Assembly: GCF_004309735.1 (NCBI RefSeq)
Contig: NZ_SIXC01000005.1
Coordinates: 163,493-227,492 of the forward strand
Reading direction: 5' to 3'
Origin: Desulfovibrio legallii
GTDB lineage: Bacteria > Desulfobacterota > Desulfovibrionia > Desulfovibrionales > Desulfovibrionaceae
DNA length: 64,000 bases
The notes under the pieces are model-generated. The model was given only the letters and a program-made list of their open reading frames with translations. It made no database searches and had not been told where the DNA came from. Of this stretch, positions 16,805 to 25,098 are shown one piece after another; the stretch's first letter is position 1, and every line of letters begins with the position of its first letter. Both the position numbers and the translations under genes were made by a program.

Positions 16805-18571
16805 ATGCGTCTGCGTCTTTTTTCTCCAGACCCGGCGGCGGGCGTTCGGCCTCTTGAGCTGGAGGCCGCGCCGGGCGTGCCCCTTTCGCAGGCCGTCTGG
16901 CTTTCGGGCCTTGTGCCGCCCCTGCCCCTCTGCGGCGGGCTGGGCCGCTGCGGCCGCTGCCGGCTGCGCTTTCGTCGCGCTGCCCCACCCCCGCTGCCCG
17001 CCGAAAGCGCCGTATTTACGCCGGAGGAACTGGCCGTCGGCTGGCGGCTCGCCTGCCGTCACACAGTACCGGAGGCCGGGGGCGATCTGGAACTGGAACT
17101 GCCGGCCGAGGATTTTTACGCCCCCGACGCGGGGGCAGGGGCGGCGGCCCCCAAAGCAGCCGCATTGAGCCCGACGGGGTTGCACGCGGGGCAGCTTGGC
17201 ACGTCCGCCTTTGCAGCGGCTGCGCCCGGCTCGAAAACGGCTGCGCCTGGCTCGGAAACGGCTGCGCCTGGCTCACAGGTCGACGCGCTCCCGGATCTGG
17301 TCCTGGCCGTGGACCTGGGCACTACCTCGTTGTACTGGCAGGCCGTGGATCAGGAGGGCAGGACGGCGGCGCAGGGGCACGGGCTTAATCCTCAGGCCGG
17401 GGCCGGCGCGGACGTCATGTCCCGTCTGGCTGTGGCGCGGGAGCCGCAAGGCCGCGGCATTCTGGCGGCGCTGGTCCGCCGTGAGCTGCAGGCCGTGGCG
17501 GAAGGGCTGGCGGTGCGGGGCGTGGGCCGGATCGTGCGCTTGTGTCTGGCGGCCAACCCCGCCATGACGGCCATTTTTTTGGATCGCGACGTATCGGGCC
17601 TCTGCGCCGCGCCCTACAGGCTGGATTTTACCGGTGACGTCGTGGCGGACGTGCCGGGTCTGCCGCCCGTCTATGTGCCGCCCCAGCCCGCGCCCTTTGT
17701 GGGCGGCGACGTGAGCGCCGGGCTGGCGGCCCTGCTGGAGCGCGGCGCGCCCCGGCCTTTTGTGCTGGCGGATATGGGCACCAATGGGGAAATGGCGCTG
17801 CTGACCGACACGGCGCTTTGGCTTACCAGCGTGCCTTTGGGGCCGGCCCTGGAGGGCATCGGGCCCCAGTGCGGCCAGCAGGCCGGGCCCGGCGTGGTCA
17901 CGGGCTTTGCCCTCACGCCCCTGGGCCTGACGGCGCGGCTTTTTGCGGAGCCTGCGGCGGCCGCGCCCCACGGCGCGGCCTGTCCTTGTTCCGCCTGTGC
18001 CGCTGTCGGGCCCGGCACGCAGCCGGAGCCTGCCGCGCGGGCGCGCGGCATCAGCGCCACGGGGTACTTGTCCCTGTTGGCCGTGCTGCTGCGCGCGGGC
18101 CTGCTGCAATCCGATGGGCGGCTGGACCCGGCCCCGGCCATGCCTCTGACCCGCCGTCTGGCCGCCGGTCTGGAGCACGGGCGGCTGCGTCTGCCGCACG
18201 GCCTGTGGCTGGATGCCGGGGATGTGGAGGAACTGCTCAAGGTCAAGGCGGCCTTTGCCCTGGCCCTGGAGGCCCTGCTCCGGGCGGCGGATCTGCCCGT
18301 GGCCGGGGTGGCGCGTCTTTGTCTGGCCGGCAGTCTGGGGGCGCACGTTTGTCTGGAGGATCTGGAAACCCTGGGCTTTTTGCCCGCCGGGCTGGCCCGC
18401 CGCACCGAGGCCGTGGGCAACACGGCTCTGGAAGGGGCCGCCCTGCTGGCCCGTTGTCCGGAACGGGGCGCGGCTGTAGCCCGGCTCTGTTGCAAGGCCC
18501 ACGTCCTGGCCCTCACCCAACAACCGGATTTTGCGCACGACTATTTGCGTCAGATGCGCTTTGGAGGTTGA
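16805..18571 (+). CDS. RACo-like ASKHA ATPase with N-terminal 2Fe-2S domain
   Basis: A 588-residue protein resembling reductive activators of corrinoid proteins. The N-terminal ferredoxin domain has Cys43-x5-Cys49-x2-Cys52 and Cys84, a plant-type 2Fe-2S pattern. An Ala/Ser/Pro-rich linker with short repeats (APGSKTA, APGSETA, APGSQVDA) follows near 135-160. The C-terminal DUF4445-type actin-like domain has LAVDLGTTSLYWQ and ADMGTNGEMAL. Known relatives reduce Co(II) corrinoids with ATP so that methyltransfer can proceed. No corrinoid protein or methyltransferase is nearby, so the client is unknown. It is followed directly by an Rsm22-family gene. Confidence 0.8.
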   Translation: MRLRLFSPDPAAGVRPLELEAAPGVPLSQAVWLSGLVPPLPLCGGLGRCGRCRLRFRRAAPPPLPAESAVFTPEELAVGWRLACRHTVPEAGGDLELELPAEDFYAPDAGAGAAAPKAAALSPTGLHAGQLGTSAFAAAAPGSKTAAPGSETAAPGSQVDALPDLVLAVDLGTTSLYWQAVDQEGRTAAQGHGLNPQAGAGADVMSRLAVAREPQGRGILAALVRRELQAVAEGLAVRGVGRIVRLCLAANPAMTAIFLDRDVSGLCAAPYRLDFTGDVVADVPGLPPVYVPPQPAPFVGGDVSAGLAALLERGAPRPFVLADMGTNGEMALLTDTALWLTSVPLGPALEGIGPQCGQQAGPGVVTGFALTPLGLTARLFAEPAAAAPHGAACPCSACAAVGPGTQPEPAARARGISATGYLSLLAVLLRAGLLQSDGRLDPAPAMPLTRRLAAGLEHGRLRLPHGLWLDAGDVEELLKVKAAFALALEALLRAADLPVAGVARLCLAGSLGAHVCLEDLETLGFLPAGLARRTEAVGNTALEGAALLARCPERGAAVARLCCKAHVLALTQQPDFAHDYLRQMRFGG

Positions 18572-20407
18572 ATGTCCCGCTCTGCCGCCGCTCCACGCGG
18601 CGTATCGTCGTCCCCCAAATCCCGACGGGACGGTTCCCGGCCCCGTAAGCCCGCGTCCCCCGCAAACCCCGCTGCTCAGGGGCAGGGCCATTGGCCTGAC
18701 CGCAAGGGTATGGGGCGGGGGGAGCCGGATGGGGAGCGCCGTCCGTCCGGGCAGTCGCGCCCGTCGCGTGCGGGTCGGGACGCGCCGCAGCCCACGGGGC
18801 CGCGTCCCCCGGCGGAACGTCCGGCCCGTCCCTCTTCCGCAGGGCGTGCGTCCCACGCGGGAGCCGCGTCCCAAAGGAAAGCGGAGGCCGGGCGTCCGTC
18901 TGTCGGCGGGCCCGGCTCTTCACTCTGGACAACGGCGGAGCGCCTGCTGCCCCCTGTGCCTGAGGCTGCGCGCCTTCTGCTGGAACGCCTGCCCGAAGCC
19001 TTGCGCCGGGTCCGTCCGCTCAGTGCGGCCCACCGGCGTTCTCTGCCCGACGATGTGGCCGCCCTGTCTCAGCTGCTCACCACGGAGCGGGCCGGGCTGC
19101 AGCGCCCGTACTGGAGCTCTCCGGCGGCGGTGAGCGCCTATCTGTATTACTTCCTGCCCTGGAATCTGCTGCGTCTGACGCGGCTTTTGGCGGCGTTGCC
19201 CCTGTCGGACCCGCGCGCGGCAGCTCCGGCCGGGGGGCAGGCCCTGTTGCTGGACCTGGGGTCCGGGCCGCTGACCCTGCCCCTGGCCCTCTGGCTGGCC
19301 CGGCCGCAGTGGCGCAGGGCTCCCGTGCAGGTGCTGGCCGTGGATACGGCGGTGCAACCTTTGGAGTTGGGCCGGGACCTGCTGGCCGCCCTGGGCGAGC
19401 TGAGCGGCGAACCGGTCTGGCCCGTGCGCCTGGCGCGCGCCCCCCTGGAACGCGCCGCCCGCGCCGCCGCCCCGCTGCTGGCCGGGGGACGGACCCGGCC
19501 CTGGCTGGTGAGCGCGGCCAATGTGCTCAACGAACTGCGTTTTGGCGGACACGGCGGGCACGGCCCGCATGAAGATGCGGACGTGGAGGCTGAAGAACGC
19601 CCCCAGGGCTGTCGGGACGAACGGCTGGAAGCCCTGCTGGCCTCGCTGGGGCCGCTGTTCTGGGAGCGGGATGCGAACAGCGAAGCGGGCACGGCCCTGG
19701 CGGACGCGGCAGGAGGGAACAGCCCGGCGAAGCTCGGCCCGTGTCGCAGCGCGGACCGCAGCCAGGACGGCGTGTCCGTTGTGGCGTCCGGAAGCCCGTG
19801 CGGGGCGGCATCCGAACTTGTGTCCGGGCCGGACCTGCTGGTGGTGGAGCCGGGCACCAGGCTGGGCGGCGGCACGGTCATGCGCCTGCGTCGTCTGGCC
19901 CTGGAGGGCGGCCTGCGGGCCGTGGCTCCCTGCCCGCACAGTGCGGCTTGCCCTCTGCTGGAAGAACGCGGCCGGGGCTGGTGTCATTTTACCTTTGACA
20001 GCGGCGGCGCGCCTGCCTGGCTGGAGAAAATTTCTGTCCAGGCGAGGCTGGCCAAAAGCGGCTTGAGCCTTGCGCCCCTGCTGTTGACCCCGCGTGCCGC
20101 AGGGGATGCCGGAACGGTGGAGGCGCGCGGCGCGATGGCCGGAGAAGGCCCCGCCAACAGAGGGCATGGTGAGGGCGGCGCGCCGTCGGCTGTGACAAAG
20201 AGTCTGGCCAGGGTGCTTTCCGCACCTTTTGCGGTGCCGGGGCTGCGCGGCGAGGCGCGTTATGCCTGTATGGACGAAGGGCTGGCCCTGCTGGAGGATG
20301 CGGCTGGCCTGGCCAGTGGCGACCTTGTGCCCGTGCGTGTGCCGGAACGCGCGCGCCGCGACCGCAAAAGCGGGGCCGTCATCCTGCCCGCGCCGCCAAA
20401 AAAATAA
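18572..20407 (+). CDS. Rsm22-family ribosome-associated methyltransferase-like protein
   Basis: A 611-residue protein. A long basic Arg/Pro/Ser-rich N-terminal region (1-120) precedes a Rossmann methyltransferase-like core (LLLDLGSGPLTLPLALWL, NVLNELRFG, LLVVEPGTRLGGG). The C-terminal signature CPHSAACPLL...GWCHF is typical of Rsm22/METTL17 proteins, where Cys/His residues bind an Fe-S cluster or zinc. The family assists assembly of the small ribosomal subunit. A Gly/Ala-rich insertion sits at about 330-420. It begins immediately after the RACo-like stop, with GGAGG overlapping that gene's end, so the pair is an operon. Confidence 0.78.
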   Translation: MSRSAAAPRGVSSSPKSRRDGSRPRKPASPANPAAQGQGHWPDRKGMGRGEPDGERRPSGQSRPSRAGRDAPQPTGPRPPAERPARPSSAGRASHAGAASQRKAEAGRPSVGGPGSSLWTTAERLLPPVPEAARLLLERLPEALRRVRPLSAAHRRSLPDDVAALSQLLTTERAGLQRPYWSSPAAVSAYLYYFLPWNLLRLTRLLAALPLSDPRAAAPAGGQALLLDLGSGPLTLPLALWLARPQWRRAPVQVLAVDTAVQPLELGRDLLAALGELSGEPVWPVRLARAPLERAARAAAPLLAGGRTRPWLVSAANVLNELRFGGHGGHGPHEDADVEAEERPQGCRDERLEALLASLGPLFWERDANSEAGTALADAAGGNSPAKLGPCRSADRSQDGVSVVASGSPCGAASELVSGPDLLVVEPGTRLGGGTVMRLRRLALEGGLRAVAPCPHSAACPLLEERGRGWCHFTFDSGGAPAWLEKISVQARLAKSGLSLAPLLLTPRAAGDAGTVEARGAMAGEGPANRGHGEGGAPSAVTKSLARVLSAPFAVPGLRGEARYACMDEGLALLEDAAGLASGDLVPVRVPERARRDRKSGAVILPAPPKK

Positions 20408-20453
20408 CGGCAGGACAGAGCAGGGCGCAGCCGCGCCGATGCGACGCAGGGGC

Positions 20454-20483
20454 TTGACACCCCCCGCCCGCCAATGGTTAAAC
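20454..20483 (+). promoter_or_regulatory. Promoter of the tRNA-Pro gene
   Basis: TTGACA at 20454-20459, an 18-bp spacer and TTAAAC at 20478-20483. This would start transcription about 20-25 bases before the tRNA. Confidence 0.55.
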
Positions 20484-20513
20484 CAAGCCCGAAGCCGATA
20501 CGGAAACCAATTT

Positions 20514-20590
<77 letters not shown>

Positions 20591-20598
20591 ATTAAATC

Positions 20599-20633
20599 AA
20601 GGGTTTATGGTTATTCACCATAAACCCTTTTTT
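20599..20633 (+). terminator. Rho-independent terminator of tRNA-Pro
   Basis: A 12-bp perfect stem (AAGGGTTTATGG with CCATAAACCCTT) and a seven-base loop run directly into a T-run. Confidence 0.9.
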
Positions 20634-20637
20634 GTTG

Positions 20638-20661
20638 GGACATACAAAAGGACATACAAAA
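20638..20661. repeat. 12-bp tandem direct repeat GGACATACAAAA x2
   Basis: Two perfect adjacent copies (20638-20649, 20650-20661) lie just past the tRNA-Pro terminator at the edge of the lower-GC strip. The position suits recombinase or excisionase arm sites of a lost integrative element. No integrase gene is left in view. Confidence 0.6.
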
Positions 20662-20753
20662 TATTTTTTCGAGATGTCGATATGAAAATAAAAACAAATC
20701 ATTCAAGCATGTTATTATTTTATTGATATTAATGTCATGTGCAATCGTTGACC

Positions 20754-20912
20754 TTACCCCATTGCGTATACCACTTGTAACTTAGTGGTTCCTGTTGGGT
20801 TATGGGTTCTGTTCTGTCGGCAAAATTCTTCTGGCGTCAGCCAGCCCAAGGAGCTGTGCGGACGCTGCTGGTTGTAGTCCCCCCAGAACGTTTTCATGAA
20901 CAAGGACTTTTA
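20754..20912 (-). pseudogene. IS3-family transposase OrfB, C-terminal fragment
   Basis: The translated minus strand gives WGDYNQQRPHSSLGWLTPEE followed by FCRQN and a stop at 20754-20756. This is the canonical C-terminal end of DDE transposases of IS3-type elements. The catalytic core upstream is absent. The fragment's upstream limit is approximate. Confidence 0.85.
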
Positions 20913-20958
20913 AAGGCAGCCTGATAAGGGTAAAACTAGCTGACAAAGCGCTATTTGC

Positions 20959-21607
20959 TGTCCGAACAATGGGGACCACCTCTCCCCCCCACTCAAAGGA
21001 TTCAGGCTCTCTACAGAGATAAGCCCTATCATGGCGCTTTGGTACTCAAAAATGAGGTGGCAGATGAATTGGCAAGACTTATCAATCAACATTGGATTGA
21101 GCATTGTTACAGGTATCATCTCTGGCGTGTATACGGGCCTTGTGATGGCTAAGTTTACCTCTTTTTGCCAAGCGCGGTTGATGATCGTGACTATCTGTCG
21201 AGGCTTTAGCGCCGGTGGCACAAACGGAGTATTAGACTGTGCCGCTTTTCCTCGCGAAGAGGAAATTGTTCAGCATGCATGCACATTGCTCTATCTGGGC
21301 CACAAGTCCGCAGGAGGCAATGCGCTACAGCTATCCAAGGAAATTGGCCGAATAAAGTATGCTGTTGAAGCATATTTTCATTGCAAGATGCTCAACCAGA
21401 AACCAGATCCGGAAAGCCTCGCAAACATCACATTACAGGAGGTGTTCGCCCACCTTAAAACATGGCAGGAGCAAAGTATGAAGCTGCAACCGAGCATTCG
21501 CACGCTCTTGTCAATTTCACCGCGGCTCTGATTCAGTTTCAGGTTGATTAAAAAAACTGAACCTCAACGGACAGGACCTCAGAGGTGGTCCCCATTGTTC
21601 GCCGACA
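20959..21607. mobile_element. 649-bp element with 25-27 bp terminal inverted repeats, inserted in the IS3 remnant
   Basis: The left end TGTCCGAACAATGGGGACC... (20959-20983) matches the complement of the right end (21581-21607) except for a two-base insertion. The interior encodes one small membrane protein and no transposase. It could be a non-autonomous transposable element or a deleted IS with a passenger gene. TG...CA-type ends are compatible with several IS families and I do not assign one. Confidence 0.75.
21064..21531 (+). CDS. Orphan small membrane protein inside the TIR-bounded element
   Basis: A 155-residue protein of unknown function. ATG 21064 is preferred because GAGGTGG lies three bases upstream; in-frame ATGs at 21031 and 21052 have weaker signals. 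The N-terminus forms one transmembrane helix (about 5-29, LSINIGLSIVTGIISGVYTG). The rest is soluble and helical with Cys residues. Base composition is markedly more AT-rich than the chromosome, indicating transfer. It is the only gene between the inverted repeats, so it is a candidate passenger (defence, toxin or modifier); none of these can be shown. Confidence 0.6.
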   Translation: MNWQDLSINIGLSIVTGIISGVYTGLVMAKFTSFCQARLMIVTICRGFSAGGTNGVLDCAAFPREEEIVQHACTLLYLGHKSAGGNALQLSKEIGRIKYAVEAYFHCKMLNQKPDPESLANITLQEVFAHLKTWQEQSMKLQPSIRTLLSISPRL

Positions 21608-21812
21608 ATCCTCTTCAACCGAGTGTTTTCATCCTCCAATTGCGTAGCCGTTTGGCATCAGGGACTTGCATCCCACCGAATTTGCTGCGCTATTTATAAA
21701 ATGTCGCGTCCGAGATGCCGTTCTGTCGGCACAAATCGACAACGCGCACTCCTGCCTCGGCTTGCCGCAATATCCCAATAATCTGCTCTTCGGTAAATCT
21801 GCTACGTTTCAT
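21608..21812 (-). pseudogene. IS3-family OrfA with in-frame stop, truncated
   Basis: It begins MKRSRFTEEQIIGILRQAEA, the helix-turn-helix start of IS3-type OrfA, with AGGAGCACAAGG upstream. Codon 41 is TAG (21690-21692) where relatives have Trp (DATFYK-W-RSK). An apparent one-base deletion follows near LRN, after which the frame is lost. The gene is then cut by the nested element's right end at 21607. Confidence 0.85.
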
Positions 21813-22030
21813 CCTTGTGCTCCTATGTCAGGAACACGAACTTTTTAATGGCATACTTTTCGGGGGGAGGGTCAAAATGTGTTTTATATATTAAAAGAGT
21901 TTTAAATGTTTTTGGTGTATTCGTTAGGTATGCGGAACCTATTTGCACATAGGCAGGTGGTATTTGTTCGCAGGGCAACAGAAAAGCCGGATTGCTCCGG
22001 CTTTTCTTATCTTCTCTGCGTGGATGAATT

Positions 22031-22282
22031 TTATCTGGCGCTGTGGGCGTCACGCGCAAGGCAGTTGGCTATCCAGACCTTGACCAGCGCCTGACGGCTC
22101 ACGCCCAGGTGGCGGGCCTCCGTATCCAGCGCTTCCACCATCCAGGTGGGAAAGTCCACATTTACCCGCTGTGTCTGCTTGTTGGGCCTGCGGCCTGCTG
22201 CCCAGTCCACATGGCCGGAAATGTCTTCGCCAGCGTCAAAACGGCGGTCAAATTCCTCTGCGGAAATATGTTCACGATCCAT
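22031..22282 (-). CDS. brnA: BrnA-family antitoxin
   Basis: An 83-residue protein beginning MDREHISAEEFDRRFDAGED and containing RVNVDFPTWMVEALDTEAR and GVSRQALVKVWI, a ribbon-helix-helix DNA-binding C-terminus. This is typical of BrnA antitoxins, which neutralise BrnT and repress the operon. Its start overlaps the brnT stop by 11 bases. It lies in the lower-GC strip beyond tRNA-Pro. Confidence 0.85.
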   Translation of the reverse strand: MDREHISAEEFDRRFDAGEDISGHVDWAAGRRPNKQTQRVNVDFPTWMVEALDTEARHLGVSRQALVKVWIANCLARDAHSAR

Positions 22283-22538
22283 AGTGTTCCACCTCGTCCT
22301 TGCGGGCGCGCCGTACGGAAATGATGCGCACGGCGTTGCCCCTGTATGTGATAACCCCGGTCCAGATCTTGCCCCCAATGCAGCCAATGACAAGAAAGCG
22401 CGGCTCCCCGGTGCGCAGCACGGGAACCTCCAGCAGGTTTTCGTCTTTCCACAGGGCCTTGGCCTCTTCAAAATCGAGGCCGTGTTTGGCCTTGTTGGCC
22501 GCGCTCTTGGCCGGATCGTATTCAAACTTCATACTCAT
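22272..22538 (-). CDS. brnT: BrnT-family ribonuclease toxin
   Basis: An 88-residue RelE-fold toxin expected to cleave mRNA under stress. Family motifs are visible: FEYDPAKSAANKAKHGLDFEEA, then RFLVIGCIGGKIWTGVITYR, and RIISVRRARKDEVEHY at the end. ATG 22538 is used; an internal ATG at 22532 (MKFEYDP) is equally possible. The gene order toxin-antitoxin is standard for BrnTA. A palindrome just upstream (22541-22557) probably holds the operator. Confidence 0.88.
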   Translation of the reverse strand: MSMKFEYDPAKSAANKAKHGLDFEEAKALWKDENLLEVPVLRTGEPRFLVIGCIGGKIWTGVITYRGNAVRIISVRRARKDEVEHYGS

Positions 22539-22540
22539 AA

Positions 22541-22557
22541 GGTATAAAAAATATACC
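22541..22557. promoter_or_regulatory. Palindrome in the brnTA promoter region, likely operator
   Basis: GGTATA and TATACC flank five A residues, two bases upstream of the brnT ATG. This fits autoregulation by the RHH antitoxin. It is seen in sequence; binding is inferred. Confidence 0.5.
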
Positions 22558-22628
22558 GTTTGTCAATGGGCGGAGAGGGGCTGCCTGGGGGTGTTTGCAT
22601 ATAAAGCGGCACAGGGGTTCGCAACACC

Positions 22629-22832
22629 GTAATAAGTGTAATCGTCTGTAATTCAGGTGTGATATGGTGTAACATTTTTTAGGGCTATTTGTAATATTTG
22701 TATAAATTCAGTTAGTTAAAAGGACACAAAAATTACAGCAAAGAGTAATTTTATTACATGGAAAAGTGTAACCATATTACAAAAATATTACACTTTAATA
22801 TACTGAAATATAATGAGATTACACTTATTACA
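22629..22832. repeat. Array of eleven TGTAAY/RTTACA hexamers bounded by a 15-bp inverted repeat
   Basis: Hexamers occur at 22637, 22647, 22668, 22690, 22732, 22753, 22767, 22776, 22787, 22818 and 22827. GTAATAAGTGTAATC (22629-22643) is exactly complementary to 22817-22831. The stretch is very AT-rich and has no gene. It resembles a multi-site protein-binding or origin/partition region of a mobile element. Confidence 0.65.
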
Positions 22833-22942
22833 CCTTTCCGATGCCCCCGAAAATATTTTGCGGTTATTTTTCCAAGAGGGCCAAGTTTAGAGGCATTAAA
22901 CAAACTTTTCAGCATGTTGTGCTGTTTTTGCGTTATGTCTGC

Positions 22943-23335
22943 TTATGGACAAAAAGCCCCGCGCCGGACGAGGGGTTCCGGCATGGGGCTGGACCGTGGG
23001 AAGCGACCCGGGAGGGAAAGATCAGAGGGCCAGCCGGGCCTGCCCCAGGGGGCGCCTGTTGCGGCGGCGGCAAAAATGCAGCAGATATTGCACATAAGGC
23101 GCGCGCCCTCGGCTGGGTCGCTTTGCCGAGCCGCGTAGCTCAGCAGGCGGCGGAACGCCTCGCGTTTATACGCTTCCGGCAGGCGCATGATCTGCTGCAC
23201 GTCGTCCATGATCAGGGGCAGGCCGTAGCAGCTGGTTTTGCGGATAGAGGGCAGCACCCCGCCATAAATCCATCTTTGAAAGGGCAGGGCTTGGGGGTTG
23301 TCGCTGCGGCCCAGAAACCAGTACAGACCAGGTTC
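22943..23335 (-). pseudogene. Phage BRO-type antirepressor fragment
   Basis: The minus-strand frame reads EPGLYWFLGRSDNPQALPFQ then RWIYGGVLPSIRKTSCY, which is the second half of a BRO-N domain. It continues about 80 residues with a helical segment and a low-quality tail. The first half of the domain is missing: upstream sequence is a dispersed repeat. The frame to 23485 is therefore a chimera and not a real N-terminus. It indicates past prophage DNA. Confidence 0.7.
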
Positions 23336-23445
23336 GGCAAGGCAGGGTCTAGACCAAAGACAGGGGCAAGCCCTTTTTAAGGGTTCACTCCGAAATGCGC
23401 GTTGGCCCGCGTTTGCCTGTCCCAAGCGGGCATTTCTTTTTGAAG

Positions 23446-23652
23446 TGCCCTGGCAGGTCAGCAGCCGCCCGTCGCTGAGGCGCAAGCGTAGCTCAGACGC
23501 TGAGATGCAGGAGCCTGATCCGTTACAACGAGAAAGTTACGGGCAAAGACAGCAGCGCCAGCTGCGGATGCAGACAGCACCGCTATGTTATTTGCGCGGG
23601 TAAGTGCCGGAACAAGCGTGCCGTAACCGTTGAGAATGCGTATTCTCAACGG
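23446..23652 (-). repeat. Family-2 dispersed repeat, copy R1
   Basis: The reverse complement matches the repeat at 61026-61267 over roughly 200 bp, including a hairpin CCGTTGAGAAT/ATTCTCAACGG (23627-23652), GTTACGGCA, TTCCGGC, and CTTGCGCC. It probably extends leftwards to the CTAG at 23349-23352, where it interrupts the BRO fragment. It abuts family-1 copy B. Confidence 0.65.
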
Positions 23653-23662
23653 AACGCTGTTC

Positions 23663-23789
23663 TAGAGCAGTTAGCGAATGAAATGAGCTAACTGCTCTGC
23701 AAGAATTTTTTTGAAAATCCTTGCCACAAAATGCGAGAAGGCAGGCTTTTGCCTGCCGTAAGCGAGCATTTCAAGTGTTAAATGCTCTA
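23663..23789 (+). repeat. Dispersed four-hairpin repeat, copy B (127 bp)
   Basis: Same length and hairpin order as copy A, bounded by TAGAGCA and TGCTCTA. Its last three bases (CTA, 23787-23789) are the TAG stop codon of the minus-strand amidohydrolase. Confidence 0.92.
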
Positions 23790-25085
23790 ATAGACCAGCG
23801 CTTCGGGCAGAACGCAGAAGTCCGCCGGGGCCCCCGGTTCCAGGCGGCCCGCGCCGCTGGCCTGCAGGTTGAGGGCAGCTACGCCGTTGACCGTGAGCAG
23901 GCGCACCAGGGCTTCGGGCGGCACGTCCAGGGTTTCGCGCAGCCACGCGGCCTCCTGGCGTACGTCCAGGTCGCGGTTGGAGGTCAGGCCGTCTGTGCCC
24001 AGGCAGAGCAGGCAGCCGCTTTCCATCAGTTCGCGCACCGGGGCCAGACCTACGTCCAGGCGGCGGTTGGAGCGGGGGCAGAGGCAGAGGGCCGCGCCGC
24101 TGGCCGCCAGCACTTCCACTTCCTGCTGGTCCAGCTGTACGCCGTGCACGGCCAGGGTCCCCGCGCACAGTAAGCCCAGGCGCAGGGCGTAGGCCAAAGG
24201 CCGCAGGCCCGGCGCGCGCCAGTCCGGCGGCAGCACCACCCCCGCATAGCAGTCCAGCAGGGGCCCCGCGCCTTCCGTGAGCAGCTGCGTTTCCTCCGGC
24301 GATTCCGCCAAGTGGAAGGAAAATACCCGCCCCATGCGGCGGCAGTTTTCGTGCGCGGTTTGCAGCACGTCCGGCCCGGTGGAGTAGAGGGCGTGTCCGC
24401 CGGGGGCGCAGCGCGCCGCCAGAAAGGGGTCTTCCTCGGCGGCCTCGCGGCAGCGCGGCGGCCAGGGGCCTTCCCCCTGGGCAAAGGGCGGGCCAAAGCC
24501 GAACCACTCACAAAAATGGCTTACCGTAAGGCCTGCAGCACGGGAAGCCGCATCGGCCACCAGGATGCCGTGGGGCAGGGAACCGGCCACATTGCCCACG
24601 CAGCGCGTGCCCATGGCGGCCATATCGGCGCAGGCCGCCTCTGCCGCAGCCACCACCGCGCTGGCGGCCGCCGCGTCCTGGGGCGGGCTCAGCAGGGGGA
24701 TGAGGCTTTGGAGCCAAGCCGTAAAACCGGCTTCCCAGCGGGTACGCCCGGCCAGGTGGGAGAGCTCCAGGTGGGTATGGGCATTGACGCAGGCCGGGGC
24801 CAGGCATACGGGCCCCACGTCCCGCACCAGCGCGCCCGGCGGCAGGGGCGTGGAGCCCCAGCGGCCCACGGCCTCCACCAGACCGTGGCGCACCACCAGC
24901 ACGGCATTGTCTACGCGCTTCAGGGGGGCAAAAAGGCGCGCGCCGCGCGCTGGTTCCTCCCCGGTCAGGGGCAGCAGGCTTTTGGCGCGGATGGCAAGCA
25001 CGGGGCCGTGGCCTGCATCCCGATCGGGTGCGATGCCATCGGGCAGAGGCTGCGCTGGTGAGGAAAGGGGCGGCGTGGCGTGCAC
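23787..25085 (-). CDS. Amidohydrolase family protein (possible aminofutalosine deaminase)
   Basis: A 432-residue TIM-barrel metal hydrolase of the chlorohydrolase/deaminase group. NAHTHLELSHL carries the first metal motif; FSFHLAES, LAVHGVQLDQ and CLGTDGLTSN carry the others. Relatives deaminate guanine, S-adenosylhomocysteine or 6-amino-6-deoxyfutalosine (menaquinone route); the last is plausible but unproven. I choose GTG 25085 because GGAGG lies four bases upstream and it avoids the YitT gene; a frame to 25175 overlaps YitT coding sequence. The stop TAG is contributed by repeat copy B. Confidence 0.78.
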   Translation of the reverse strand: MHATPPLSSPAQPLPDGIAPDRDAGHGPVLAIRAKSLLPLTGEEPARGARLFAPLKRVDNAVLVVRHGLVEAVGRWGSTPLPPGALVRDVGPVCLAPACVNAHTHLELSHLAGRTRWEAGFTAWLQSLIPLLSPPQDAAAASAVVAAAEAACADMAAMGTRCVGNVAGSLPHGILVADAASRAAGLTVSHFCEWFGFGPPFAQGEGPWPPRCREAAEEDPFLAARCAPGGHALYSTGPDVLQTAHENCRRMGRVFSFHLAESPEETQLLTEGAGPLLDCYAGVVLPPDWRAPGLRPLAYALRLGLLCAGTLAVHGVQLDQQEVEVLAASGAALCLCPRSNRRLDVGLAPVRELMESGCLLCLGTDGLTSNRDLDVRQEAAWLRETLDVPPEALVRLLTVNGVAALNLQASGAGRLEPGAPADFCVLPEALVY

Positions 25086-25098
25086 AGGGCCTCCGCGT

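Larger units (their letters stand above)
20749..21874 (-). mobile_element. IS3-family insertion-sequence remnant carrying a nested insertion
   Basis: The ends are imperfect inverted repeats starting TGACC: TGACCTTACCCC at 20749 and TGACCCTCCCCCC reading inward from 21874. Inside, on the minus strand, are a broken orfA (21608-21812) and the C-terminal end of orfB (about 20754-20912). The middle of orfB is missing and the element is interrupted by a TIR-bounded element (20959-21607). Flanking bases (CGT versus AAA) do not form a target duplication, so rearrangement has occurred. Confidence 0.8.

Noticed and set aside
22758..23138. Plus-strand frame across the hexamer array and BRO fragment
   Set aside because: Composition changes abruptly midway, it has no ribosome site or homology, and it overlaps the BRO fragment in antisense.
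23349..23485. Extended N-terminus for the BRO-type gene
   Set aside because: The sequence before EPGLYW does not resemble the first half of BRO-N and derives from a dispersed repeat junction.
20591..23700. Second attachment site (copy of the tRNA-Pro 3' end)
   Set aside because: I found no repeat of GGTTCGAATCC in the strip, so island boundaries cannot be fixed from this window.
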